Shown one piece after another: positions 1 to 12,271 of a DNA stretch of 64,000 nucleotides (the stretch's first letter is position 1; each line of letters opens with the position of its first letter). A program made the position numbers and the translations under genes. The DNA is taken from assembly GCA_006937955.1 (NCBI GenBank), contig SSNP01000013.1:6750957-6814956 (forward strand), read 5' to 3'. Source of the DNA: Pachypanchax playfairii. Its lineage: Eukaryota; Chordata; Actinopteri; Cyprinodontiformes; Aplocheilidae. The notes beneath the pieces are model-generated. The model searched no databases, was not told where the DNA came from, and worked only from the letters and a program-made list of their open reading frames with translations.

Positions 1-3000
1 ATTCTAAACATAGATCCCTCATGTTCACTATAATGTCACTCCTGCGTGTCCCCGTAGGTGAACCAGAAACCCATTTGCACTACGTGCACACGATCGTGAC
101 GGCTCAAACACCCCATCTTGTCTCATGGAACTTGAGAAACAATAATATCTGCATATGTCTGATCAGGTGGTGTTTAGGACTTCTGCTATCTAACCTCATT
201 CTTACAGCTGGTATTTTTTTAAATTTTTATCATGTTTATTCAGTTGATTCTGCACTGATCAACTCGTGATTTTAAATTTATGATTGAAGGATGACCTATA
301 ATGACCTGTTTTCACCTGCTCATGAATACACATGCTTTTAAAAGAAAGTTCAGCCTTGAAGGCTGTAATATTGTTTAAAGTCTTGCTGAATATAAACTAG
401 TTTAGCCTCAGGATAAAGCATGAAAAATATGCTAATGAATAAATTATATAATTGCTATCATTATATGTTTTTTAAAAAGGGATCGTTACGTTTTGATTCC
501 TTATTTTTAAAAGGAAAACACAATTAGATTTAAACAAATAGTAAACATTCATGTAATATAAAGTCATCAGCAAACTGTTTTTTTTTTTTTTTCTTCTCTA
601 GACAACAAAACAAAAGTTCATCAATTTTAATGGACATTTTGGAATGCATGAAGGAAAACTAGCTGGAGGCCATTAGTTTGTTGTAAAGCTTATTCCGCCT
701 GTGCCTTTAAGTTTTTTTTTTTAAGCAGCACTTTGAAAGGACCTAGAAAATGTATTCATAAAGCAAATGTCCCTTAGCGGAACAGATAAAGTACATCTGA
801 TCTGATCTAACACTCTGTAATGACTATAAAAGTAGCAAGTAACAAATGTGAACATGGGTACATGCTGTAGCTAACGGTTGTGCTTGCAACATAATCACAT
901 CCCTTCCTCGTTTGATATCAACCAAGGATCCGTGTTAGATGTCACGCCCCCCCTGCTTTTCCCTTCATGTTGCCACTACTTACAGTCTAATAGTGATCTA
1001 AACGCTTCAGAATAATATTTTTGCAGTTGAAAGGGAATGAATTTGGATTAAACGTCTCACAAAAAAATTGAGCTTATACTGAACCCTGGCAAGACCCTAT
1101 TTGGATTTTCTGCTGAAAATGAAGCAAAAAGGCAAATGTTGACTAAGAGGCAGTGGCATAGATCGAGCTGAGTTATAAAGACAGCTCAGTTTATCCAGAC
1201 ATGACCAGAAATAGCTCTTCTATGACCTACAAATACTCTTATTGATGATCCAATTGTGATATAATATTACTTTAATTCTCCATTAGCAGAAAATCCATCC
1301 TAATTTGGAACCACAATAGAGATCATTCTCCTTAAAGAAAAAATGTCAATTTCATTTCGAAATATTCAGCAAAGATATTATTTTCATCCATAAAAAGTAT
1401 CAACTGTCTCAATAATTTAAGATCAATTCAAAACACCAGGGATATTTTTGCTGGAAAGAGGGTAGGTCAGCTGTCAGTATGGGCTCCGAAGAGCTGGGTT
1501 AAATAATACCTCTATAAACCAGGAGCAGATCCTGTAGAGTAATAGCAGATTTTGTGTAGCTTAGCATTTTCAGCATTCCTATTATCAAAAAAACCCCATA
1601 AACACTGAAGTCAAAGGTTTATGTTCTGGGACAGCCTCAGTACCTTCCACAGTCATATATTCCCCAGATCCAACTCACAATTTTTATTCTCATGACTTAA
1701 AATCAATAGTGATGAAGAGGGTCGCTGCGAAAAGGGAGACACCTTTTTCACGTACCCGTGTTCTTCTTTTTAAACGATTTGAGCATTTTATTCTGAAAAA
1801 CAATCTGAAATCAACTAATGGCTAAACATGTTTCCCCAACATGGACTCGAGCAGACCAACTTTTACATACACAAAACATGTTTTCTGACTTTGTGATGAG
1901 GATTAGAAGGTTTTTCTTTTTTGTATAACTCAAGTTATTGTTTAAGACCCCCCCTCACATGGGACGCCAAATGGCCCGGATGAACCCATGACTGCACTGC
2001 AACAAATTTGGACAATTTTTTTTGTGTCAGATAATGACACAGAAATCCCTGTACTGAAATTTGGAATATTCATTTCATACCGGCGAGTTAGAATGAAACA
2101 AAACAAGCTGATAATGTCGGCCATCTACACGATTTTCAGCTAAATGAATCAAGTGAAATGCCTCTTTGTGTCATTATCGGGGTAATAAAGTTCATACTCA
2201 TGGCTCATTAGTTGGCCTGGACTCATCCTATTCAAAACAACAAAATGAAGGATTCTATAGATGAATTGTGGGGGGGGGGTTAATGTCTGGGATTTCAATG
2301 CCAACCACTAGCTCAGCTAATATTTAAATGTTCACAATCTAGCATCACTGCAGAAGACTTTCTCGTGCACTACTGGCCACAGTTCACATCACGTTGTTTT
2401 CTGCAGACACTTTTAGGATTATTAATAATAAATAATTGGCAGAGACGCCACTTGGTAACCTATCACAAATGCCTGGTGCAAGAATAAAACAAAAAACAAA
2501 CAGCTGCTCTTTTTTTTCACCCTTTAAAAATAATAAGAAAAAACCCACCCTTGTTCTTTACATGGCTTCTGTATGGTGTCCAGAAGAGATAGACACTTGT
2601 TCTGTTTTCCTTTGAAAGGTTATAACCCTGTCAGGGATCAAAGAGGGGAAAAAGAAGAATTTTTTTTTCCCCCCTCTATGTTTGCAAGAGATTTCAGTCT
2701 GGAATAGTTTTGCTGCACTGTGAACTGGTGTTGTTGTGCTCCAGCTGCAGCTGCCTTATGTGCGTGTAGGACTGTGCGTCCCACTTCAAAGTGGGGACGA
2801 ATGGACTGTGAATAAAAGCACCAAGTCATTCGACTGGCCCTGAATTGCCTGAACTTAACTGCAATATCAGCAGTGTAAAGAAGAAGAAAAAAAAAAAAAA
2901 AAGCTGGCGTGGTCAACTTTTCTCTCAGTTTAACTTGCTCAGCCCCTCACATTGACATCAGGGCCAGGTGGATAGGGAGGAAGTCGAAGGAGAGGGGGCA

Positions 3001-6000
3001 GTGAGCTCGATTTATCAGTAATTATGGACTGCTATTTTCTCTGTCTCCCATCCATGTCTGCCCTGGGAAGCAGTAGCCATTCTTTAATCTTGACACCCAG
3101 TGATCATGTAACACAGGAAAGTGCCTATTAGAGGTGTAGAGAAATTGGAAGGGGCCTCTCACTTGATCCTCTTTTAAGGGAGTTGGGGTGACAGAAAGAC
3201 AGAGTATGGGAATACATGAGTGAGGGGGTTGACATCAGTGGAAGACTGAGGGAATGAGGACAATTACAGAACTGGTTTCCAAAACTCCAGAGGTTTTTGT
3301 GGAAAAGTGAGGTTAACGGGGAGGGGGGCGGATTTTTTTCCTCCTGAATATAAAAGAGAAAGTCTTGCCAAAGGACATGTGAATAATTTGACTTCTGAGA
3401 TGATCTAAAACATGTGTAATAATGTGAAATTCAGTTGTAAAGCAGATCCTTTTGCTGTTCCCGTTGGGCTTGCATCGCACAGAGTCAAACACAATCAAGA
3501 CAATGTAGAGGGTAATTATACTTTGCTTTGGGATGATTGCACATCAGATAATATAAGTCAGGTGACGAAGATGTGAGCAAAGCCAAACGCTGCATTTAAG
3601 AACCTCTTTTTTCTTCTGACAGCAAGAACACTAAACTGAACAAAGACTGTCTTCACATTCAGACCCAGAAACCCAAATAGAATAAATTCGTTTTTTTAAT
3701 GTGTCTGGAAAACAGTACATCAAACTATTCACAATTTGATCTTTTCTGAAACACTTGAATGGCTGATACACTCGCTGCCTCCCATCAAAATGCAGAGGAA
3801 ATGGAAATACACATTGACTGAGTCTCTCAACATGAATAATTTGTTGTCTCAATTGAGTGCAGTGCTGCCAGTGCTGTGCCAGTTTGGCGCCTCGTTCCAT
3901 TAACACTCCTCTCTTCATATCGGAGTAACATGAAAACATGCCAAGAATATTTTGATCCACCTTAAATGGGTTTCTTTAGACTGAAAGGACCAGAGTCAGA
4001 CATACTGGATAATAGCGTAAGTGTATAAACTATGAATAATCACAGAATCACAGATTAGCACACAGTGGGCCTATTTGTTACGCTGAGATGCAATTTTAGC
4101 ACAAAAACCTCGCAACCAAATCCGACAAGCATGTATGAGCCAGACAGGGAAATGATTTGTGTTTCGTTCAGATTTGTGTTTAAATCAAACTGCTGACAAT
4201 GTGCTGACGGAGAGAAGATTCATAATGTAGAGGCACCTCATGCATGATTTAATCAGCCGTCATAAGTGATGAGATAATGTGAACATTTCCTACTGAATGC
4301 AAACTTGCCAAAAAACACAAAACACTAATTATGGATGATTTCTAATTTTTTGGTGGTAAAGTTAGATTGATTTCCAAAATAAAATCTGCAGTGTTCATGA
4401 TTTTATTTTTTTATTAGTTCACTGGGGTCACTGACATGCATTAAAATAAGAAAAGCTATAGAAACTATATATTTTTAATGGCATACTTTATATTTTTTAA
4501 AGTGGTGTTCTTTGAAAAGGTTATGAACAATTAATACCTTTCCAGTTGTAGACAGCTCTTTAAATGGCATTTTATGAAAACAAAGATTAGTTCTGACTAG
4601 ACTGACGAGCTAATGGCTAGTCACAGCGGGGCCAATACCAAAGTGGATTGCTGTAGTCTGAAATCAATTTTAATCTGAATGTGTCACAGTTTACAAACCT
4701 TTACATTACTGTCAGTTTTGCAGTATATGGTTACTCTGTCAGAAATATTATACAATCCTGAAGCCACAAAGACCTAGCTTAGGTTACTAGCTTTGATGTC
4801 AATTCTCAAATACCCACATCAATTCCCACCACAAAATTTACAGCTCTGTTAGGACATTTTTTGGATTTAAGTTTTTCCAAAACTGCAGTGAGTAACTTTA
4901 TAACTGATCCTGCTATGACTAGATATTAGCTTGTGAAACCAGTTGGAAGGAATCTTTATTTTTCTCAGCTGAGGCTGTTCAGTGAGCTATCTACAACAGA
5001 TATTAATTGTTTAGAAGCTTTCTACAAAAATCCATTTCAAAAGACCCAAACCAGTCTTTTAAATGTTTACATTATATTTAGTTTTAAACAATGGCAATAA
5101 AATTAACAGTGTTATATAACTGCTAAAGCAATAAATGAACAGTGTATTTTAAAGAAACATTTCCAGATCATCATATTAATCATCCCAAAGATGTTTTTTA
5201 CTATTATTGTAATGAAATGTATTACCTATAGCTGATATGTGTATGATCTCTTTGTGTGTATTTTTTCACTTTGTAGTAAAAAAGCAAAGTTTGTGCTGTT
5301 TGGCAAACAGAAAAAGCATTGATTGAACCATAGGTGACAAATATGAGCAGACCCTTATACGTTCACACAGATATTTGAAAAGCACACACTTGTGTATCAT
5401 CCCAATAGACCCCGCTGCTACCCAAGGAGCTGCTGTTGTTACTTGTAATGATGGAGAGGCCAGTGCAGGTGAGGCTGACTTTAGCAGAATCCTCTCTGGT
5501 GCTTTTGTACACTCAGCACACCGACAAGACACCAATGTAGGGCAGAAAAGAAGCAACAGAGCAGATTCATGAGGCTGGAGGGGGGGAAAAAGGACTGTGA
5601 TACAAGCCTTTGGCTGGTCTTCAGTACTGTCTGCCTATTTTGTAGGAACATTGCTTGTGAATACATATTATATTAGAAAAAGAAAGCCATGCTGACCTCA
5701 CATTATATTCTGTCAGTGTATTATTTAGTTTAGGCAAGATTCTACAAAGTGAGCTTTTTCTTTGATGCTCAGTTCCAGCGTTCTTTTGTTCAAATGGTTC
5801 ATCATATTAGTCTTTTATCACTGTAATTGAGCTTAGAGAAGGTTTAATTGAGGGGGCTACTTCATTTTTAATTCTTTCACCTCCAGGCTCCTCTTGCTTT
5901 CATTACTTCTTTCTAAGCCACACCTTTAAACTCCTATTCTTTTTACTCCCACCTTCTCCCCATTGTCGTTTTTTAAATTCAAAAGGCAGCCACGTCCTTT

Positions 6001-6039
6001 GTAACATCATCATCCAGTCGAATACCACAGACTAAAATC

Positions 6040-6330
6040 ACTTCCTTTCACCAGGAGAGCAACAACCAGTGCCTTCCTGGTTAACCCTTTGATCCGAGCA
6101 GACTCAAGAGGGGCTTTTCAGACATGGTGCTAACATGTGCCTGGCTGATCCCATCACAAGTACAAAACCCTGACTCAGCGAACTGACTCCTGGCAATAAA
6201 ACGTGTCCCCACATAATTGCTGAATCACCCGTTGAGGTCGGATCCCAGATAACTGCTCATTATGCAAACAAACTCAAGCCTGTCACAGATCCGAAGCAGC
6301 TATCAGATGAACAACAAACTCCGGGGCTGG
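6040..6330. promoter_or_regulatory. candidate conserved regulatory element
   Basis: Seen: a block of balanced composition, without repeats or homopolymers, unlike its AT-rich flanks. It holds an octamer-like ATGCAAAC at 6262-6269 and homeodomain-type ATAATTGC near 6213. Known: the BRINP1 locus sits in gene-poor DNA with large introns, the usual setting of developmental enhancers. The call is inference; no alignment was possible. Confidence 0.22.
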
Positions 6331-7639
6331 TTCTGTCAATCACATTGACCCGTTCTGTATTTTTTATTTAGATAAGGACACACTTCAGAACTACATTAGC
6401 TGACACTGTTAAAAAGCTGAGATTCTGGTGATTCTATTGATAAAAAGGATTTTACAATAAATTGACAAACTTTGTAAGTTTTGCAGGTGAGCTGCGCCAA
6501 CGCTAGAAAAACCATTTAAAAAAAGCGAGTTAGCTATTTTCTTCATGACAAAGATCTTGTTTTTCACCAGCAAAAAAAAAAATCAATATTTATTCAAACA
6601 AGAATGCTGAATTTCAACAAATGTTGAAACACACATAACAACATATAACATGCTCAAGATATAAATGAAGCCCAGGAATGTCTCACAATTCCTGTGCAGC
6701 TTGTTTTTTTATTTGAAATACACTAAATTTTTTTATCAGTGAATGATCTGAAGTTTGAAGGCAACAAAGTCAGAACGAATCTCGCCAGGTTTTGAAAATA
6801 AAAACCAATAAGTTAGTTTCCTACATAATGCATCAAGTTTTTACAAATTAGGTCGCAGCAACATTGTTTCTCCAAATTTTTGTCAAAAATACAGATAAAA
6901 GTACACAAAATGTTTCAGGAATGATCATTTAAAAAAGTTTAATTCAACTGTTTTATTTCCCAAAATGTTTCTATGTTGATGGGAGGTGCAAACATAGCCA
7001 AAAGAAAAGGGGATGTCCCTTAAGGGACACTGAATACAAATACACAGGAAGTCTGTTTGCTTCTCATGAGCAACAAGAAACTTTCTGGTGCTTATGGGAA
7101 ACGATTTAATGGGCACCAGAATATCCCCTTGGTATCCAAGCAACCCAAATGACCTTAAACCCATCCTATCACAGAGGATGGCTGCAGAGTGTGCATAGAA
7201 ACTGTATTTACATTTCTAAAAAACACAAAATGTAGCTGATATTATCTTTAAAAAACTCAGAGGACTCAGTAAATTCCATCACTCTAATCAATTCTCACAA
7301 ACTGTGACTAATCCTAAAATCCATGACAACTAGATATGTTTTTTTTTAATGCAGACAAGAAAACTATTTGATGCACACAATATAAAATTGGGTGTCCATG
7401 CTCAAGTTTCCCTTGAGCATCAGAATTGTTTCTTACATGCAGAAAAACCCACTTTTTTATTCCAACATCTGCTTGGGGGCTTTGTGGGAAAGAGCCTTGA
7501 TCTCATGAACATTTTCCTTCAATATATTTCCTGAGACTGCTGTTGCATTTTCCTTCACTCTGCTAAACAAATATGGACAGAAATATCCTCAAGTGTCCAC
7601 CTTTGAATATGACGCAAAACAATCCGCCTTGAGTGTGTT

Positions 7640-7870
7640 TCATACTTTTTAGCAGTGTTCACTTGTGATTGAATTATCCAGCGCACATGTTAACACGAGG
7701 TCTGAACAACTCCAATTTGCATCCAAACTTACATCAATTCTTTTTCGTTAAATTGCCCACAAAGTATTTGCTGAAGTGAGAGCATCTATCAAATGCCCAA
7801 TTCGACCTTTCCAATGATGCTAGCTGCTTGTCGCTGAGACAAGAGTGTTGAATTTGCATCCAAATTTAAT
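7640..7870. promoter_or_regulatory. candidate enhancer with two POU octamers
   Basis: Seen: two exact ATTTGCAT octamers (reverse of ATGCAAAT) at 7715-7722 and 7852-7859, each inside the near-identical context AATTTGCATCCAAA, 137 bp apart. Known: ATGCAAAT is the canonical POU-domain site, and class III POU factors act in neural tissue. The repetition of the flanks suggests either selection or a local duplication. Function is inferred. Confidence 0.3.
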
Positions 7871-9730
7871 CATTTACAATCTGCAAACAGCATTGCATCC
7901 ATCTCCACACCCGCCGCTCTTGTTCGAAAAACTCATGATTTTTGTGATTGAAACCAGCAGGGAAAAAAGGGCTTCCTTTGTACAATATTTGTCTGGTATG
8001 TGCACATTAAGGATTCTCAGAAGAAAAAAAAACTGATGTCTTCAAATGTTTTTTACACATCTCATTTTCTTAGTCAATAAATTATAGATGCTTCTAGAAT
8101 TATGGTTTATAAAATTAAAACTGGTGAATGTTTGTCTGAATATCTGTATTTTGTCGTTAGCTTCTCTGTTTTTATGACATACGCCACATTTTGAACAACT
8201 TTTTATTTTCCTTATGACATTAGCAAAAAAAAAAAGCTTTATTCCCGTTGTGATTTCTATAGGGAGTGAATATAACAGTCAAAACTACCAGCTACTCTCG
8301 CCTTTAAAAAAACCTCCAATTATAAAATATTCAAAGAGTTTATGACTAATTCCAGTTCACCGCAGTCAAAATTAAAATTACATACAGTGTTAGAAATGAC
8401 TCACTGTTTTTTTTTTTTTTTTTTGCTGCTTTAATTTTTTACCTCACACACCCATGTAAGTTTCTGCGCACACAAAGATGTGCACACACTTATTATTGTT
8501 AATCCTCAGTAGAACATATTTGCGTGTGTTTTGCAATGTAAGAGCTGTCAAAGTCTTCATGTAAGAGCTTTAATTCAATAAACATTTCAAGTACAGTGTT
8601 TTATACACAGCAACAGCAAGAATAACTTATACCTAAACCACCTTATTAAAATTTAAATCGTAAAGAGACATTTGCTGTCTTTTTAGAATGCAAACATTTG
8701 AAGAAGACCTTAGAAAAATCACCCCTGTTGCCCCGAGTCTCATAGCAGGAGTTTGGAAGAATTGGTTTGTGAATTATTCAGTAACTGGGGGGAATGCTGT
8801 TATTGGCAATCATGCATTGAGGTTTCAGTCGGTGCCTATGAGAACAGATGAGTTGAATTTGTGTACAAAGATGAACATATTTTATAGCTTAGACCTACGT
8901 TTGAGTCAGACACAGCGAAAGAGAGGGAAAAATGCAAGAAGTGGTAAAGATGGTAGCCTCGTGGCTAAAGCCTCTGAGCTAGATCATGAAAAGAGGACAG
9001 CCGAGGGGAGAAATATAGTGACAGCGATGGAATTTCAAAGGCGAGAGGTCAGGAGCACTCTATTTTCAAAGTTAACATGGGAAATAGGAACATGTTGGCT
9101 GCAATAACCCATATCAAGGGCACATTTTTGCAAATGATAACCTACCAAGAGAAGGAGAGACAAAATATAGTTGAGAAAAGAAAGAGTTTTTTCGCACCTA
9201 AAAAGATGCTCACTTATTTTAGCCATGTCAGGCCTAAAACATCTCCTGAAGGTGCTGATGTGGAACTATGGTTATGAAAGCCTCCATCAGTTCTTAAAAA
9301 TATCTGTGGCCTCTAAGATGCAATAAAAAAAACTCCTGTTTTAGAAATAGGCTACTGAAATAATTTGAAGTAGTGACCAGATTCAGATTCAGACTTTTTT
9401 TTCTTTTATATGGTGATGGTTTACTTGGAGTTTACACTGTTTGGTATTTTAGAAAATTGTGATAAAGTAAAACAAATGTGTTAATTGTTTAAAATCATAG
9501 AAAAAATTAGCAATAAAAATCTTACTGTAAATTTTCACTGTTAATTTTTGCCCAGTTGCCCATCTATTGCTTTAGCTGGTATCCCATTGGTCAGTTACTG
9601 TTGGCAATTATTTGGAGACACAATTTTAGGATTCTCAGTTGGAATCACACTGATTTGGTACTTGAAACACTTTCAAAACTTTGACTAAAATGGGACATTC
9701 ATGCTTATTTTTTTATGCAAATAATTTCAA

Positions 9731-9908
9731 GGGACAGCTGTAGCCTAATGTAGAAGGGGATCGTCTTCTAACCAGGAGGTCAGGCTTTGATCCCGGGTTC
9801 CGACAGACTACATGTCAAAGTATCCTTGGACTGTCCTTTGCTCCTCAAATGCAGAGATAGAATTTTCCCAAGAGGGATCAATAAAATTATCTATTATTTT
9901 TATTATTA
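9731..9908 (+). repeat. tRNA-headed SINE copy
   Basis: Seen: a tRNA-like head (GTAGCCTAATG as box A, TCAGGCTTTGATCCCGGG as box B), a body containing CAAAGTATCCTTGGA, and a 3' end GAGGGATCAATAAAATTA running into TTATTA repeats, a familiar fish SINE 3' end. A pol III promoter remnant, not a functional tRNA gene: the acceptor stem is absent. Confidence 0.75.
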
Positions 9909-11063
9909 TCATTAATTCATATAAAATGTCTCCTTCTTTCAATCACAATTTTGTTTGGAATATCACGTTATCTTTTTTGTGTTCAATGAATCACAACTCA
10001 GTCCCAGAGTCATCTGAAATTATTGGAAATATCTAAAAATCATCTCAAAGCCTTCTCATTTTAGTTTCAGTGAGTCTGAAAGTGCAAGAAATGTAATAAG
10101 ACAACTTTTGGGGGGGTTGTGACCTATGTAAGTATTTTTAAAATAAAATTTTCATATAAATTTTATAAAAATATTAAAATCTCAGCACCCCATGAGCGAT
10201 GCCTCAAGACCTGCACACAAGATTTTGGAAACTCCTACGCAAGTACCGCATGCATTTTGTCTCAGCCTAGTCGAATTCTATGGTTTTACTTTACATTTGC
10301 AAGTTTTTTGTTCTATTATCAATTCTTATTTTTATTACTGTGGTATCAAATATGTCAGAAAATAAACTAAAGAATTATTCATTTTCGTTGTAGATTATGC
10401 AGCAAAGTAACAATGAAGAGAAAAATGTTAAATTATATATGAATCAATTACATTCATTCTGTGAGGGAGGTTTAGTTGGTCACTGAACAAACCATCTTTA
10501 AAACGCTGATATTTCCCACAGTACTGTCACAAATCATAAACATAATAGAGAACAGCTTAGCTTTGCAATGCTTAATCTGCATTGAATTGAGCTGGGAGAA
10601 GACTCTTTTTTAAATTTTCACCATCTGCTCTGCGTCTCTGCAGATTTTGCTGATTTATAGAACACAGAGCCTGAGCTTGTTCCTCTTCTTTCCCCTCCAC
10701 ATTTCACAAATATAGGGCTTTTGATTTAGAAACAATAGGATCAGCGACCGACGCCGTAACACTCCGTTCTTTCTGTCACAGAAGAGCCAGGTGGTTGGTC
10801 AGGAGGGGAACTGTGTGCCAAAGTCATGAGATTATCAGCTCGTCAAAAAGATGAGCAGAAAGTGAGCGTCAAATTGAGATGAAAATGAGGTCAGTATTTT
10901 TCTTTTCAAGAGATGGCATTGCATCTCTGATTTTAGGGAGCTAATGAGGATTTCAAAAGTAAACAGAAATAACCCATTGCAGCTGGGAGGAAAGAAAAAA
11001 AAAAAAACTCTTTGCATAATGCCAGTGGTCCAGTCTCCTGAGAGAACAGCAGCTGTTATCTAT
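9909..11063. other. Non-coding DNA between SINE and Tc1 remnant
   Basis: AT-rich intronic or flanking sequence; nothing recognisable. A more balanced stretch at about 10690-10830 could be regulatory, but no specific motif supports it. Confidence 0.4.
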
Positions 11064-11910
11064 ACTGCTGTGAAAAAGTATTTGCCCCCTTACAGATTTC
11101 TTCTGTTTTTTTTCCTTGTCACACCTTCAACAAAAAAATCAGACAATGATGAATACAAAATGCAGTTTTTAAATTATGCGAGACTATTTAAACCAATGTG
11201 GCTCCACATGAAACAGCAATTCCTCTCTTAACCTACTAACGGGTTGTGCCACCCTTGGGTAGCAACAACTACTATTAAACTTTGGGGATAACAAGCACTG
11301 AGGTTTTCACATCATTCACAGCAGAGGGAGTTTTGGCTCACCATTCTTTACAGATTTGTTTTAACTCAGATCATTGCCCTCCTGCAGAACCCAAGCATGC
11401 TTGAGCTAAAGGTCATAAACAGATGGGTGAACATTTCCCTTTAGGATCTTCTAGTTGAGAGCAGAATGTGTGGTACTATTAGTAGGCCCTGAAGAAACAA
11501 AGCAGCCCCAGACCATCATACTACTACCACTATGTTTGACTGTCTGTAGGATGTTCTTTTCTGAAATGATGTGATTACTTTACAGCCAATGCTGCTTGTA
11601 ACAGGACACACATCTTTCAAAAAGTTCCACTTTTGTCTCCAGTTAGGCCAAAACATATTTTCCCAAAAGTCTTGGGGATCCTCAGGGTGTTTTTATTTGA
11701 CAAATATGAGGCAGTTCTTTATGTTGTTTTGTCATTTTGGTGGGTGGACCACTCCTGGGAAGGTTCACAACAGTTCCATGTTTCCACTATTTGTAGATAT
11801 TGGCTCTCACTCTAGTCCATGAGTGGCTCAGTACCTTAGAAAAGGCTTTGTAACCCTTTTGTTTCTCTTGTATTTGTTCAATTTTTGGGAATGTCTGAAG
11901 GTTTATTTGT
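11064..11910 (-). mobile_element. Degraded Tc1-like transposon, transposase on the minus strand
   Basis: Seen: the end CTGCTGTGAAAAAGTATTTG next to a TA at 11063-11064, which I know as the terminus of a common teleost Tc1-like family. The inside reads as the antisense of a Tc1 transposase gene: segments for the catalytic core (CAGCCCCAGACCATCATACT at 11503-11522) and the N-terminal DNA-binding part (CACTCCTGGGAAGGTTCACA near 11750) keep the normal order. Many indels and stops break the frame, internal segments are missing, and the far inverted repeat is not visible; the match fades near 11900. Confidence 0.8.
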
Positions 11911-11929
11911 TCAGCTTTGGGTTTTCCTA

Positions 11930-12271
11930 AATGCGTTTGAACGCCCCATCACGTGCAGCTCAGCTGCTCAGTTGTAAGGATGTGGTGGTTTCTTACTTTT
12001 TGCTGCTGCTCGTTGTGGAATTACAGCTGATTGTGTTGAAGACTTGGCAGCCTTGCAGACTCACATGTGATTCGTTATGTAACCAGGAAGTCTGGATGTG
12101 TAAATAATAATTACGGTCCAGGCTAGCTTTTTTAAAATGACAGAAACTAGCGACCACCCAGCCGGCTGAGAGCGAGATCTGTTACAATGTGACTTTTATT
12201 TCAACATCAGTGGAATATTAGACTGTTGTGTGAGTATTTCACTGTAAAATTCTCACATACTGCACCTTTAA
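11930..12271. mobile_element. Possible MITE right end with TTAA target
   Basis: Seen: the segment ends TCTCACATACTGCACCTTTAA, the inverse of a TTAAAGGTGCAGTATGTGAG-type terminus I recognise from fish MITEs. The left terminus is not visible, so the copy is either 5'-truncated against the Tc1 remnant or much decayed. TTAA targets fit piggyBac or Kolobok families. Extent is a guess. Confidence 0.4.

Larger units (their letters stand above)
1..9730. other. Non-coding DNA, left part: brinp1 intron 1 or upstream flank
   Basis: No exon, RNA gene or clear transposon that I can support. Short open frames on both strands lack any recognisable domain. The DNA is AT-rich with homopolymers (T runs at about 580-592 and 8407-8424). 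A 12-bp inverted repeat GATAATGACACA (2030-2041) and TGTGTCATTATC (2167-2178) could mark a small old MITE. Possible regulatory blocks at 6040-6330 and 7640-7870 are listed separately. No CpG-island-like promoter is visible, so exon 1 is probably outside the window. Confidence 0.5.

Noticed and set aside
1..300. A non-coding first exon or promoter of brinp1 at the left edge
   Set aside because: No CpG-rich promoter, TATA/initiator arrangement or convincing donor was found anywhere in 1-24057.
8688..9107. 139-codon + strand open frame
   Set aside because: No recognisable domain or family; no splice signals or conserved blocks; overlapping open frames on both strands suggest chance.
9731..9800. 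tRNA gene
   Set aside because: Box A and B are present but no acceptor or anticodon stems form; this is the head of a SINE. The same holds for 15907, 21906, 27396 and 60344.
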